From assembly GCA_036226585.1 (NCBI GenBank), contig CP108997.1, positions 3,906,001 through 3,970,000 on the forward strand: 64,000 nt of DNA. Direction: 5' to 3'. The DNA comes from Streptomyces sp. NBC_00708 (GTDB taxonomy: Bacteria; Actinomycetota; Actinomycetes; Streptomycetales; Streptomycetaceae). Below the pieces are notes generated by a model that was given only the letters and a program-made list of their open reading frames with translations, searched no databases and was not told the origin of the DNA. Position 1 is the stretch's first letter. Each line of letters starts with the position of its first letter. Positions 8,304-16,882 of the stretch are shown here, piece by piece. The translations under genes and the position numbers were made by a program.

Positions 8304-8514
8304 GACACAGAGCGTAACGATCCGGGCGGATGCGGGCGCAGGACGGGCAGGGGAGCATCGTGACGACACGCCGCGTGTACACCGTAATGATTTGGCAAAG
8401 CGGAAATGAAAGGAGGGATTCCGCTGTTCCCCACCTTCGAAGGGACCGTGCGCCCCTTCGGTGCCATGCCGTGAACCAAGCCGGCACCGGGGCCCAGCGA
8501 GGAGGACGGACGAC

Positions 8515-9876
8515 GTGACCCAGTACGTCTCTCGGCTCGGCAGCAGCCGTGGCGCACCGCGTCTCAGGTTCCCCGCAGGTCTCACCGGCTCCTTCACCGC
8601 CGGTCACCGCAGGCCGCGCCGCATCGCGATGCTCTCCGTGCACACCTCCCCGCTGCACCAGCCGGGGACGGGTGACGCCGGCGGCATGAACGTGTACATC
8701 GTGGAGCTGGCCAAGCGGCTCGCGGCGATCAACATCGAGGTCGAGATCTTCACCCGCTCCACCACCGGCGGGCTGCCCGCCGCCGTGGAGCTGGCGCCCG
8801 GCGTCCTCGTCCGGCACATCGACGCGGGCCCGTACGAGGGGCTGGCCAAGGAGGAGCTGCCCGCCCAGCTCTGTGCCTTCACACACGGCGTGATGCAGGC
8901 ATGGGCCGGCCAGCGCCCCGGCTACTACGACCTCGTCCATTCCCACTACTGGCTCTCCGGACACGTCGGCTGGCTCGCCGCGCAGCGCTGGGGCGTTCCC
9001 CTCGTGCACGCCATGCACACCATGGCCAAGGTCAAGAACGCCGCGCTCGCCGAGGGTGACACCCCCGAGCCCGCCGCCCGCGTCATCGGCGAGACCCAGA
9101 TCGTCGACGCGGCCGACCGGCTGATCGCGAACACCGCCGAGGAGGCCGACGAGCTCGTCCGCTTCTACGACGCCGATCCGCACGCCGTCGCCGTCGTCCA
9201 CCCCGGTGTCAACCTCGACCGCTTCCGCCCCGCCGACGGCCGCGCCGCGGCCCGCGCCCGCCTGGGGCTGCCGCAGGACGCCCTGGTGCCCCTGTTCGCG
9301 GGCCGCATCCAGCCGTTGAAGGCCCCGGACGTGCTGCTGCGGGCGGTCGCCGTGCTGCTCGACCGCGACCCCTCGCTCCGCTCCCGGATCGTGGTGCCCG
9401 TCGTCGGCGGCCCCAGCGGCAGCGGCCTCGCCAAGCCGGAGGGCCTGCAGAAGCTGGCGGCCCGGCTGGGCATCGCGGACGTCGTACGGTTCCACCCGCC
9501 GGTCGGGCAGGACCAGCTGGCCGACTGGTTCCGCGCCGCGTCCGTGCTGGTCATGCCCTCGTACAGCGAGTCCTTCGGCCTGGTCGCGGTCGAGGCCCAG
9601 GCGGCCGGCACCCCGGTCGTCGCCGCGGCCGTGGGCGGCCTCCCGGTGGCCGTGCGCGACGGGGTCAGCGGCTTCCTGATACCCGGGCACGACCCGGCGG
9701 CGTACGCACAGGCGCTGGAGCGGTTCGTCGCGGCGCCGGAGCTGGTCGCCCGGATGGGCGGGGCAGCGGCGGAGCACGCGCGGCGGTTCGGCTGGGACAC
9801 GGCGGCCGCCGCCACCGCGGAGGTGTACACGGCGGCGATCCAGGAACACCGCAGGCGGACCCGCACCCGCGCGTGA
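8515..9876 (+). CDS. mshA: D-inositol-3-phosphate glycosyltransferase MshA
   Basis: First committed enzyme of mycothiol synthesis: transfers GlcNAc from UDP-GlcNAc to 1D-myo-inositol 3-phosphate in the cytoplasm. The 453-residue GT4-family protein shows the family's N-terminal loop ([15 protein letters not shown]), the HSHYWLSG segment, the donor-phosphate region [11 protein letters not shown] and the C-terminal [12 protein letters not shown]-x7-E motif. GTG at 8515 has GGAGG upstream at good spacing. The last codons and the TGA lie inside the first unit of a 54-bp tandem repeat, so repeat number cannot alter the protein. Confidence 0.95.
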   Translation: MTQYVSRLGSSRGAPRLRFPAGLTGSFTAGHRRPRRIAMLSVHTSPLHQPGTGDAGGMNVYIVELAKRLAAINIEVEIFTRSTTGGLPAAVELAPGVLVRHIDAGPYEGLAKEELPAQLCAFTHGVMQAWAGQRPGYYDLVHSHYWLSGHVGWLAAQRWGVPLVHAMHTMAKVKNAALAEGDTPEPAARVIGETQIVDAADRLIANTAEEADELVRFYDADPHAVAVVHPGVNLDRFRPADGRAAARARLGLPQDALVPLFAGRIQPLKAPDVLLRAVAVLLDRDPSLRSRIVVPVVGGPSGSGLAKPEGLQKLAARLGIADVVRFHPPVGQDQLADWFRAASVLVMPSYSESFGLVAVEAQAAGTPVVAAAVGGLPVAVRDGVSGFLIPGHDPAAYAQALERFVAAPELVARMGGAAAEHARRFGWDTAAAATAEVYTAAIQEHRRRTRTRA

Positions 9877-10248
9877 CCTCGCGCCCTGCCCGCACCCGCC
9901 ACACGTGAAACCGCCCGCACCCGCGCGTGACCTCGCGCCCTGCCCGCACCCGCCACACGTGAAACCGCCCGCACCCGCGCGTGACCTCGCGCCCTGCCCG
10001 CACCCGCCACACGTGAAACCGCCCGCACCCGCGCGTGACCTCGCGCCCTGCCCGCACCCGCCACACGTGAAACCGCCCGCACCCGCGCGTGACCTCGCGC
10101 CCTGCCCGCACCCGCCACACGTGAAACCGCCCGCACCCGCGCGTGACCTCGCGCCCTGCCCGCACCCGCCACACGTGAAACCGCCCGCACCCGCGCGTGA
10201 CCTCGCGCCCTGCCCGCACCCGCCACACGTGAAACCGCGCGCACCCGC
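9871..10248. repeat. seven-copy 54-bp tandem repeat (minisatellite)
   Basis: Units begin at 9871, 9925, 9979, 10033, 10087, 10141 and 10195. They are identical except for one base near the end of the last. Each starts GCGTGACCTCGCGCC, which in the mshA frame encodes Ala-stop. GCGCG-TGACCT-CGCGC can form a short hairpin in every unit, each unit contains CACGTG, and the minus strand has several GGG tracts. The 54-bp length is a multiple of three, so long frames on both strands are open, but the peptides are low-complexity. Lies between mshA and the YbjN gene. Confidence 0.95.
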
Positions 10249-10289
10249 CCCCGACCGCGCGCCTTTACCGCCTGACGTACGCTCGAAAC

Positions 10290-10805
10290 ATGGCTGACGC
10301 ACCCGTACCGGCGAAGAACGAGGCCGCACAGGTCCTCGAAGCGGCCTTCGCCGATGCCGGGCTCGACTGGGAGAGCCCCGCGGCGGGCAGCTACGTCGTC
10401 CAGCTCCCCGGCACCCGCAAGCTCGCGACCACCTGCTCACTGATCGTGGGCGCCCACAGCCTCTCCCTCAACGCGTTCGTCATCCGGCACCCCGACGAGA
10501 ACGACGCGGCGGTGCACCGCTGGCTGCTGGAACGCAATCTGCGCCTGTTCGGCGTGAGTTACGCGATCGACCCGCTCGGGGACATCTACCTCACCGGCAA
10601 GCTGCCGCTCTCCGTCGTGACGCCGGAGGAAGTGGACCGGCTGCTCGGCTCCGTTCTGGAGGCGGCCGACGGTGCCTTCAACTCCCTGCTGGAGATCGGT
10701 TTCGCGACGGCGATCCGCAAGGAGTACGCCTGGCGGGTCTCGCGCGGCGAGTCCACCCGCAACCTCGACGCCTTCGCGCACCTCACCAAGCGCCCGGAGA
10801 GCTGA
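10290..10805 (+). CDS. YbjN domain-containing protein
   Basis: A 171-residue cytoplasmic protein of the YbjN/CesT-like fold. It alternates helix and strand, with a recognisable core SLSLNAFVIRHPDENDAAVHR and later FGVSYAIDPLGDIYLTGKLP. Members resemble type III secretion chaperones structurally, but the actinobacterial function is unknown. It is a conserved downstream neighbour of mshA. Here the 54-bp repeat array separates the two genes (413 nt from stop to start). The start follows a short AT-containing stretch (TACGCTCGAAAC) without an obvious ribosome site. Confidence 0.8.
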   Translation: MADAPVPAKNEAAQVLEAAFADAGLDWESPAAGSYVVQLPGTRKLATTCSLIVGAHSLSLNAFVIRHPDENDAAVHRWLLERNLRLFGVSYAIDPLGDIYLTGKLPLSVVTPEEVDRLLGSVLEAADGAFNSLLEIGFATAIRKEYAWRVSRGESTRNLDAFAHLTKRPES

Positions 10806-11029
10806 CCGCGCGTCACCGGCACGATCAGGTACGGATACGCCCGCGCCCGGTGTGAGCGAAGTGATCACGACGTTGTCACGATCACCCGCGATGCCCACGG
10901 TAAAGGTTTGTCAAACCACAGCGGGCTCTTAGAGTTGGCTCACCCCCACGAACCCCCATTTCCAGCCGCGCCGAACCCGGCGGGGCTGCTCTCGTGCGGG
11001 CGAAACACCTTGAGACAGAAGGATGGGCC

Positions 11030-11821
11030 ATGCGACCCACTGCCATACGCCGTACCGCCGTTGCCGCCACGGTGATGTCCCTGGCCCTGTTCACCGCGGC
11101 CTGCGGTTCCGACAGCGACGACAAGGACGGCGGCAAGGCCTCCGGCTCCTCGGCCCAGCCGTCGGAGAAGGGCGCGGACCAGGCTCCCGCGAAGGCGCTG
11201 TCGGCCGCCGAGCTGGAGCAGGTCTCGCTGGCACAGGGCGACGTCAAGGGTCACAAGGTCAGCAAGGCCGGGCCGGCCGACGCGATCGACGCCAAGGACG
11301 TCACCGCGGACAAGGCCGCCTGCGACGTCTTCGGCGACCTGCTGATGGGCGCCAAGGCCGGTTCGCCCGCCGCCTCCACGCAGCGCAAGGTGGTCAGCGA
11401 GCCGAAGAAGGGCGCGGACAAGGACACCGCCGACGCCGAGGAGGCGTTCAAGGCCGCGTTCGACATCACGACCACGATGACCACGCTGGCCTCGTACGAC
11501 GGCAAGGGGGCCGAGGAGACGCTGGCCTCCCTGCGCACCGCCGCGACGGAGTGCGCCTCCGGCTTCACGCTCACCGCGGCCGGCACGAAGCAGAAGATCG
11601 TCAAGATCACGGAGGAGCAGGTCAAGGGCGGCGAGGAGGCCGCGGCCTGGAAGGTGGCCGTGGAGGCGGACGGCGAGAAGATGACCCTCAAGCTCATCGC
11701 GCTGCGCCAGGGCGCCACGGTTGCCTCGTTCAGCGCGATGAACCTCGCCGCCATGGACGGCGGCGGCGACTTCGACCTGCCGGCCGCGGTGATCGACGCC
11801 CAGGCGAAGAAGCTCGCCTGA
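11030..11821 (+). CDS. putative secreted lipoprotein
   Basis: A 263-residue lipoprotein. Twin-Arg-like n-region, hydrophobic stretch (VAATVMSLALFT) and lipobox TAAC with Cys25, followed by an acidic low-complexity linker (GSDSDDKDGGK) and a mature domain of about 200 residues rich in Lys, Ala and Thr. Two further Cys (in KAACDVFG and TECASGF) could form a disulphide. I recognise no enzymatic family. An upstream in-frame GTG exists, but the lipoprotein signal begins at ATG 11030. Ends 8 nt before the convergent toxin-like gene. An imperfect inverted repeat at 10861-10885 lies upstream. Confidence 0.75.
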   Translation: MRPTAIRRTAVAATVMSLALFTAACGSDSDDKDGGKASGSSAQPSEKGADQAPAKALSAAELEQVSLAQGDVKGHKVSKAGPADAIDAKDVTADKAACDVFGDLLMGAKAGSPAASTQRKVVSEPKKGADKDTADAEEAFKAAFDITTTMTTLASYDGKGAEETLASLRTAATECASGFTLTAAGTKQKIVKITEEQVKGGEEAAAWKVAVEADGEKMTLKLIALRQGATVASFSAMNLAAMDGGGDFDLPAAVIDAQAKKLA

Positions 11822-11828
11822 CCGCTCG

Positions 11829-12071
11829 TCAGGGCAGCGGGACGAGCCGTACGACGGTGACGGTCAGGACCGACCCGGAGACGTAATAGAGCACGATCGC
11901 CCCGGCGACCGTCGCCTCACGGCGATCGTGCTCTCCCTTGACGGCGGTGGACCCGTGCCCGTACGGCTCCACCCCCAGGGTCCCCGCCATCTCGTCCCGG
12001 AAGGTGTCGCCGTCCCGCATCTTGGCCAGGGTGTCGTCGGCGGGCGGCGCGTAGGAGATCCGGAAGCTCAA
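11829..12071 (-). CDS. RelE/ParE-like protein, putative toxin
   Basis: An 80-residue protein. The order and C-terminal strands (AGAIVLYYVSGSVLTVTVVRLV) resemble the RelE/ParE toxin fold, whose members cleave mRNA or poison gyrase. A mid-protein stretch YGHGSTAVKGEHDRREATV supplies basic and polar residues. It begins with TTG at 12071, overlapping the antitoxin-like gene's TGA by four bases (TTGA), with GGCGGAG about six bases before it, so translation is coupled. Toxicity is inferred from arrangement and fold only; confidence in the gene is higher than in the function. Confidence 0.55.
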   Translation of the reverse strand: MSFRISYAPPADDTLAKMRDGDTFRDEMAGTLGVEPYGHGSTAVKGEHDRREATVAGAIVLYYVSGSVLTVTVVRLVPLP

Positions 12072-12316
12072 GCGACGCTCCGCCTCTCGGCCTCGTCCCG
12101 CGCCAGCCGGTCCAGGATCCGCTCGGCCTCCGGATCGGGTACGGCCTCCAGCATCCAGTGCCGCATCACGGCCTGGATCTCGTGCACCCCGGCCTCGTTG
12201 ATCGCCCGGTCGAACTCCTCCCGCCGCCCCTCGGGCAACGCGTCGCGGATCGCCGGAATGCTGTTGGGCACCTCGACCTCGGCACCCCCGACAAAGGTCT
12301 TCAACGGCTCACCCAT
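12068..12316 (-). CDS. small acidic protein upstream of the RelE-like gene, putative antitoxin (DUF6247-like)
   Basis: An 82-residue acidic helical protein (PNSIPAIRDALPEGRREEFD near the middle, ending DEAERRSVA). The size, charge and TTGA overlap with the downstream RelE-like gene fit a type II antitoxin. No classical ribbon-helix-helix or HTH is evident, so binding to its own promoter is uncertain. The start is the ATG at 12314-12316. The gene follows the protease-like gene at 12375 by 58 nt on the same strand, so the three may be one transcript. Confidence 0.6.
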   Translation of the reverse strand: MGEPLKTFVGGAEVEVPNSIPAIRDALPEGRREEFDRAINEAGVHEIQAVMRHWMLEAVPDPEAERILDRLARDEAERRSVA

Positions 12317-12374
12317 GACCGCCCTCCCGCTCTTCCCCGCATGCGCCACAGGGTACGGGGCGAGGTGACGCGCG

Positions 12375-13169
12375 TCACTTCCGCCTGCGCCACCAGCGGG
12401 ACGGTGCGGGCGGCGCGGCGGCGGGGTCCGCGGCGGGCTGTCGCGGCAGGGCCCGTACGGCGGTACGTATGTGGTCGAAGGTGGCCACGGGGTGACACGC
12501 CGTCCCGTCCTCGCCGGGCAGCAGCACGCCGAGGCACACGAGCTTGAAACTGCGGTCCGCGAGGTGGAGCCCGACGAAGACCGGCGCCCCGGCACAGCCT
12601 CGGGGGACGTGCCCGCCCCAGACGAAACCCTCGCCGCCGTCGCACCGCACGATCTCCCCGACGACCACGGCCTGTTCCCGCTGGGTGCGGTCGGGGCCCA
12701 CGTCATGGCCCAGTACGTACGCCGGCACCGGACCGTCACCCAGCAGCGCGATGTCCTCCGCCTTCGCGGCGATGCCGTCAGTGATCTCGTCGGTCGCCCA
12801 CGCCCACTTCTTCCGGCGCGCGAGCGCGTGCAGCACACCTGCGGGCAGGACGGAGACACCGGTGTCGCCGAGCGGTATCCAGCCCTCCTGGAACCGCAGC
12901 ATCATCAGGGCGTTCGCGCTCATGGGTGTGTCCGAGAGCTCGGGCCGCAGACGTATCTCGGCGAGGTCGTACCGCGTCAGCGCCCCCGCGGTCACGAGGT
13001 ACTGCACGTACGTTTCGCCTTCGTCGTCCTCGGACACGAGATCGTTGAACCAGAACGCCGTCCCGAAGGCGTCATCGCGGTGCGCCCGCTGATACGGCAG
13101 CGTGGAGCGACGGCAGTTGGCGAGGATGGCATCGATGAGGGACCGGTGATCGGCCGTCTGTTCGGACAC
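12375..13169 (-). CDS. trypsin-like-fold protein, probably catalytically inactive
   Basis: A 264-residue cytoplasmic protein (no signal peptide). Mid-to-C-terminal sequence looks like a chymotrypsin-fold peptidase: FGTAFWF near the start, then RGCAGAPVFVG where peptidases have G-x-S-G-x-P. The would-be nucleophile Ser is Ala, so hydrolysis is unlikely. The C-terminus is Pro/Arg-rich (PSRWWRRRK). The assignment to the fold is my inference from this motif; the protein could be an unrelated hypothetical. Conserved pairing with the small TA-like genes downstream would support a joint role. Confidence 0.5.
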   Translation of the reverse strand: MSEQTADHRSLIDAILANCRRSTLPYQRAHRDDAFGTAFWFNDLVSEDDEGETYVQYLVTAGALTRYDLAEIRLRPELSDTPMSANALMMLRFQEGWIPLGDTGVSVLPAGVLHALARRKKWAWATDEITDGIAAKAEDIALLGDGPVPAYVLGHDVGPDRTQREQAVVVGEIVRCDGGEGFVWGGHVPRGCAGAPVFVGLHLADRSFKLVCLGVLLPGEDGTACHPVATFDHIRTAVRALPRQPAADPAAAPPAPSRWWRRRK

Positions 13170-13222
13170 AGGCGCCGAACCTACGCGAGGGAGCCGGTGC
13201 CCCGCAGCGCCGGCCCACGAAG

Positions 13223-13255
13223 AGGCCCCCGCCCCATGGTGCCGGGCGGGGGCCT
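13223..13255 (-). terminator. hairpin terminator downstream of gpmA
   Basis: A perfect 12-bp stem (AGGCCCCCGCCC paired with GGGCGGGGGCCT) with a nine-base loop, 14 nt past the gpmA stop. It separates gpmA from the protease-like gene on the same strand. Confidence 0.8.
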
Positions 13256-13269
13256 TCGCGGGGCAGGCG

Positions 13270-14028
13270 TTACTTCTTGCCCTGGTTCTTCACGGCCTCG
13301 ATGGCCGCCTGGGCGGCGTCCGCGTCGAGGTACGTGCCGCCCGGGTTCAGGGGGCGGAAGTCCGCGTCGAGTTCGTAGGCGAGCGGGATGCCCGTGGGGA
13401 TGTTCAGGCCCGCGATGTCGGCGTCGGAGATGCCGTCCAGGTGCTTGACCAGGGCGCGGAGGCTGTTGCCGTGGGCGGCGACCAGGACCGTGCGGCCGGT
13501 CAGGAGGTCGGGGACGATGCTGTCGTACCAGTACGGCAGCATGCGCGTGACGACGTCCTTCAGGCACTCCGTGCGCGGGCGCAGCTCCGGCGGGATCGTC
13601 GCGTAGCGCGCGTCGTCGCTCTGGGAGAACTCGGTGCCGTCCTCGAGCGGGGGCGGCGGGGTGTCGTACGAGCGGCGCCAGAGCATGAACTGCTCCTCGC
13701 CGAACTCGGCGAGCGTCTGGGCCTTGTCCTTGCCCTGGAGGGCGCCGTAGTGGCGCTCGTTCAGACGCCAGGAGCGGTGGACGGGGATCCAGTGGCGGTC
13801 CGCGGCCTCCAGCGCGAGCTGGGCGGTGCGGATGGCGCGCTTCTGGAGGGAGGTGTGCAGCACATCGGGGAGCAGGCCGGCGTCCTTCAGCAGCTCACCG
13901 CCGCGGACCGCCTCCTTCTCGCCCTTCTCGGTGAGGTTGACGTCCACCCAACCGGTGAACAGGTTCTTCGCGTTCCATTCGCTCTCGCCGTGGCGGAGGA
14001 GGATCAGCTTGTACGGTGCGTCGGCCAT
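13270..14028 (-). CDS. gpmA: 2,3-bisphosphoglycerate-dependent phosphoglycerate mutase
   Basis: Glycolysis/gluconeogenesis: interconverts 3- and 2-phosphoglycerate via a phosphohistidine. The 252-residue protein has the histidine-phosphatase signature [10 protein letters not shown] near residue 10 (catalytic His in RHG), the substrate-binding NLFTGWVDV, the acid [14 protein letters not shown], and the second catalytic His in [13 protein letters not shown]. Length and motifs are complete. ATG 14028 follows a normal leader; a perfect hairpin at 13223-13255 ends the transcript. Probably monocistronic and constitutive. Confidence 0.95.
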   Translation of the reverse strand: MADAPYKLILLRHGESEWNAKNLFTGWVDVNLTEKGEKEAVRGGELLKDAGLLPDVLHTSLQKRAIRTAQLALEAADRHWIPVHRSWRLNERHYGALQGKDKAQTLAEFGEEQFMLWRRSYDTPPPPLEDGTEFSQSDDARYATIPPELRPRTECLKDVVTRMLPYWYDSIVPDLLTGRTVLVAAHGNSLRALVKHLDGISDADIAGLNIPTGIPLAYELDADFRPLNPGGTYLDADAAQAAIEAVKNQGKK

Positions 14029-14073
14029 GAGTCCGAGCGTAATCGAACCCGTCCGAGCCGCGCGCGACCGGTC

Positions 14074-14100
14074 ACAGGGCGGACAGGGCGGACAGGGCGG
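14074..14100. repeat. 9-bp tandem repeat, three copies
   Basis: ACAGGGCGG occurs three times in a row in the short divergent intergenic region between gpmA and the MFS transporter gene. No function assigned. Confidence 0.7.
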
Positions 14101-14245
14101 GCGGGGGAGCGGGGTGCCGTCCGTCGTTTGACGGGGCGCGTCAATTGAGTGGCAGGGGCGGCTCGCGGGTTCGTAATGTTCGGATCGTCGGTGGGCCACT
14201 TACTTCCCCGACGTCATCCGTCGTACGTCCCTGGGGGGAACCCGT

Positions 14246-15601
14246 ATGTCTGCCGCCGCCGGTTTCGGCCGGGCCACCCGGGCCACCCGGGAAACGGTCT
14301 CCGGTCTCCCCAGGGAGTTCTGGTGGCTGTGGACCAGCACCCTGGTCAACCGCCTGGGGGCGTTCGTCGCCACCTTCATGGCCCTCTATCTGACGCTGGA
14401 CCGCGGCTACTCCGCCTCGTACGCCGGTCTCGTCGCCGCCCTGCACGGGCTCGGCGGGGTCGTGTCCTCGCTCGGGGCCGGGGTGATGACGGACCGCTTC
14501 GGGCGCCGGCCCACCATGCTCGCCGCCCAGCTCTCCACCGCCGTGTCGGTCGCCGTGCTCGGGTTCATGGTGCACCCGGTGGCCATCGCCGGTGTCGCCT
14601 TCCTCGTCGGCATGGCGAGCAACGCCTCCCGGCCGGCGGTCCAGGCGATGATCGCCGACATCGTCCCGGCCGAGGACCGGGTGCGGGCCTTCTCGCTCAA
14701 CTACTGGGCCATCAACCTCGGCTTCGCCGTCTCCTCCGCGGGCGCCGGGTTCGTCGCCGAGTACAGCTATCTCGCGGGCTTCGTCGGCGAGGCCGCGATG
14801 ACCCTCGTCTGCGCGGTCGTCGTCTTCCTGAAGGTGCCGGAGTCCCGGCCGGAGCGCTCCGGCGGACCGACGGCCGGCGGGGTGCCCGCCGACGACGGCG
14901 TACGGCTCTCCACCGTCCTGCGCGACGGACGGTTCATGGGCGTCGTCGGCCTGTCCTTCGTGATCGCGCTGATCTTCCAGCAGGGGTACGTGGGCCTGCC
15001 GGTGGCCATGGGCGCCGACGGGCTCAGCAGCTCCGACTTCGGTACGGCGATCGCGGTCAACGGTGTGCTCATCGTCGCCCTGCAGATCCCCGTCACCCGG
15101 TTCATCCAGAGCCGCGACCCGCGCCGGCTGCTCGTCGTCTCCTCGCTGCTCGCGGGGTACGGATTCGGGCTGACCGTCCTCGCGGATTCCGTCGGGGTGT
15201 ACGCGCTGACCATCTGCGTGTGGACCGTCGCCGAGATCATCAACGCGCCCGTGCAGAACGGCCTGATCGTCCAGCTGTCGCCCGCCCACGGCCGGGGCCG
15301 CTACCAGGGCATGTACACCCTGTCCTGGTCGGCCGCCGCGCTCGTCGCGCCCCTGATGTCCGGCGTGGTCATCGACCACTTCGGCGCCGGCTGGCTGTGG
15401 GCCACCTGCGCGCTGCTGGGCACGGTGGCCGCCGCCGGGTACTGGCTGCTCATGCGCGGCCTGCCGTCCGGGGTGGCCACCACGACGGAGACCGTCGTCG
15501 CGGTGGAGGCCGCCGTCGGGGCGGAGACGGCCGTCACGACCGGGACCGCCCCGCAGGAGACCGGCGTACGGGTCACGAAGGCGGAGGCGTCGCCCTCGTA
15601 A
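14246..15601 (+). CDS. MFS transporter
   Basis: A 451-residue inner-membrane transporter of the major facilitator superfamily with about twelve hydrophobic segments. The loop 2-3 signature is visible as GAGVMTDRFGRRPTML. The middle loop (RPERSGGPTAGGVPADDG) separates the two six-helix halves, and the C-terminal tail after about residue 410 is Val/Ala/Thr-rich and probably cytoplasmic. It looks like the drug/sugar efflux (DHA1-like) group; substrate unknown. ATG 14246 is preceded by GGGGGGAA. Convergent with the Cys-rich gene 35 nt away. Confidence 0.85.
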   Translation: MSAAAGFGRATRATRETVSGLPREFWWLWTSTLVNRLGAFVATFMALYLTLDRGYSASYAGLVAALHGLGGVVSSLGAGVMTDRFGRRPTMLAAQLSTAVSVAVLGFMVHPVAIAGVAFLVGMASNASRPAVQAMIADIVPAEDRVRAFSLNYWAINLGFAVSSAGAGFVAEYSYLAGFVGEAAMTLVCAVVVFLKVPESRPERSGGPTAGGVPADDGVRLSTVLRDGRFMGVVGLSFVIALIFQQGYVGLPVAMGADGLSSSDFGTAIAVNGVLIVALQIPVTRFIQSRDPRRLLVVSSLLAGYGFGLTVLADSVGVYALTICVWTVAEIINAPVQNGLIVQLSPAHGRGRYQGMYTLSWSAAALVAPLMSGVVIDHFGAGWLWATCALLGTVAAAGYWLLMRGLPSGVATTTETVVAVEAAVGAETAVTTGTAPQETGVRVTKAEASPS

Positions 15602-15636
15602 CCCGTACGGCCCAGTGGCCGGCGGCCGGTCCGGCG

Positions 15637-15786
15637 TCAGCCCGAGCAGCCCCCGCACTGGCACGGCGCCCCGGACTGGCAGCCGCACCCGCAGCCCGAT
15701 CCGCAGCCGCAGGCGCCCAGAACGGTCAGGCGCACCACCTCGACGGGGGCCTCCTGCTCGGGTTCGGTCATGGGGGAGTCGGCCAT
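15637..15786 (-). CDS. 49-residue Cys-rich (metallothionein-like) protein
   Basis: Encodes MADSPMTEPEQEAPVEVV followed by RLTVLG and a Cys-rich tail. Eight Cys lie at positions 26, 28, 32, 34, 36, 42, 44 and 47, in CGCGSGCGCGC and CQCGGC patterns. That density of C-x-C pairs is typical of small metal-binding proteins; whether it binds zinc, copper or an Fe-S cluster is unknown. A strong GAGGAGGAA Shine-Dalgarno sits 3-5 nt before the ATG at 15786, supporting it as a real gene. It lies 209 nt downstream of phoU on the same strand and converges on the MFS gene. Confidence 0.75.
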   Translation of the reverse strand: MADSPMTEPEQEAPVEVVRLTVLGACGCGSGCGCGCQSGAPCQCGGCSG

Positions 15787-15995
15787 GGTTCCTCCTCAAG
15801 GCGTACGACAGGGCCGCCTGCCCGCACGGGGCCCGCGACCGGGGCGTACGGACACGTCGTGCCGCCCCACCCCATTGCATGCCCACCCGGACGGGCGCAT
15901 CAACGGCGCACATGCGCAGGAACGCATGTGCGAGCCGTGCGCGCGGGCGTGCGCCCCGCCTTCCCGCGCCCCGGCCTTCCCGCGCCGGGGCTCCC

Positions 15996-16673
15996 TCAAG
16001 CGCCGTCGACCGGCGTCGGCTGCTGGATCTCGTCCGCGTGCTCGCCCGTCACCAGGTAGACCACCCGCTTGGCCACCGACACCGCGTGGTCGGCGAACCG
16101 CTCGTAATAGCGGCCCAGCAGCGTCACGTCGACGGCCGTCTCGATGCCGTGCTTCCAGCGGTCGTCCATCAGGTGCTGGAACAGCGCGCGGTGCAGCAGG
16201 TCCATCTCGTCGTCGTCCTGCTCCAGCTGGAGTGCCAGGTCGACGTCCTTGGTCACGATCACCTCCGCCGCCTTCGCCATCAGGCGCTGCGCGAGCTGGC
16301 CCATCTCCAGGATGGTGGCGTGCAGGTCGTGCGGGACGGCGGACTGCGGGAACCGCAGCCGGGCCAGCTTGGCGACGTGCTGGGCCAGGTCGCCGGAGCG
16401 CTCCAGGTCCGCGCTCATCCGCAGCGACGTCACCACGATCCGCAGATCGGTCGCCACCGGCTGCTGGCGCGCCAGCAGGGCGATGGCACGGGCCTCCAGC
16501 TCGTGCTGGAGGTCGTCCACCTTCTGGTCGGCGGCGATCACCGACTCCGCGAGCTTGAGATCGGCGTCGAGCATCGACGTCGTCGCCCTGCCTATCGCCG
16601 ACCCGACGAGCCGGGCCATCTCGACCAGGTCCTCGCCGATCGAGTCGAGTTCCTCGTGGTACGCGTCACGCAT
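15996..16673 (-). CDS. phoU: phosphate transport system regulator PhoU
   Basis: A 225-residue all-helical cytoplasmic protein of two PhoU repeats. MRDAYHEELDSIGEDLVEMARL opens the first, where the conserved E-x3-D metal-site residues recur in both repeats (DLERSGDLAQHVAKLA; YYERFADHAVSVAKR). PhoU relays Pst-transporter status to PhoR and restrains the response when phosphate is plentiful. Divergent from phoR-phoP, with a three-unit PHO box (16777-16809) oriented toward phoU. Start ATG 16673 begins the domain; the longer in-frame ORF would cross the PHO box. Confidence 0.93.
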   Translation of the reverse strand: MRDAYHEELDSIGEDLVEMARLVGSAIGRATTSMLDADLKLAESVIAADQKVDDLQHELEARAIALLARQQPVATDLRIVVTSLRMSADLERSGDLAQHVAKLARLRFPQSAVPHDLHATILEMGQLAQRLMAKAAEVIVTKDVDLALQLEQDDDEMDLLHRALFQHLMDDRWKHGIETAVDVTLLGRYYERFADHAVSVAKRVVYLVTGEHADEIQQPTPVDGA

Positions 16674-16776
16674 GGGATGTCCCTCTCCAGTCCTTGACCG
16701 AGGCCGGGGCCCGCCGATGACCGGCTCCGAACCCCACGACGCCACCGTGACGGGCGTACGCGTCGGATTCCGACCG

Positions 16777-16809
16777 GCCAAGTGAACCGGTGCTTGCCCC
16801 TCGGTGAAC
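16777..16809 (-). promoter_or_regulatory. PHO box (three 11-bp PhoP direct-repeat units)
   Basis: Read on the minus strand, three consecutive 11-mers: GTTCACCGAGG, GGCAAGCACCG, GTTCACTTGGC. The outer two match the PhoP direct-repeat consensus (GTTCAYY-type) and are exactly 22 bp apart. It lies in the phoU/phoR divergent region where PhoP autoregulation is known in Streptomyces. Confidence 0.85.
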
Positions 16810-16882
16810 TCTGGGCGACGAGTGGCCGAGGAGGCCACCCGGCGGCTGGGAGAGTGTCCGCCGGGCCGCATAACCTGGACAC

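Noticed and set aside
9871..10248. CRISPR array
   Set aside because: The repeats are directly adjacent with no unique spacers and no cas genes nearby.
9905..10297. 130-codon plus-strand frame of repeated 18-residue units ([18 protein letters not shown])
   Set aside because: Product of the 54-bp repeat, no ribosome site, overlaps the YbjN start; Pro/His/Cys low complexity.
7393..10440. 1015-codon minus-strand open frame across mshA and the repeats
   Set aside because: It is antisense to the methyltransferase leader, mshA and the repeat array, shows no domain, and exists because high GC removes stop codons.
14149..16059. Long alternative-frame ORFs over the MFS transporter and phoU
   Set aside because: Shadow frames (Arg/Gly-rich translations) of real genes.
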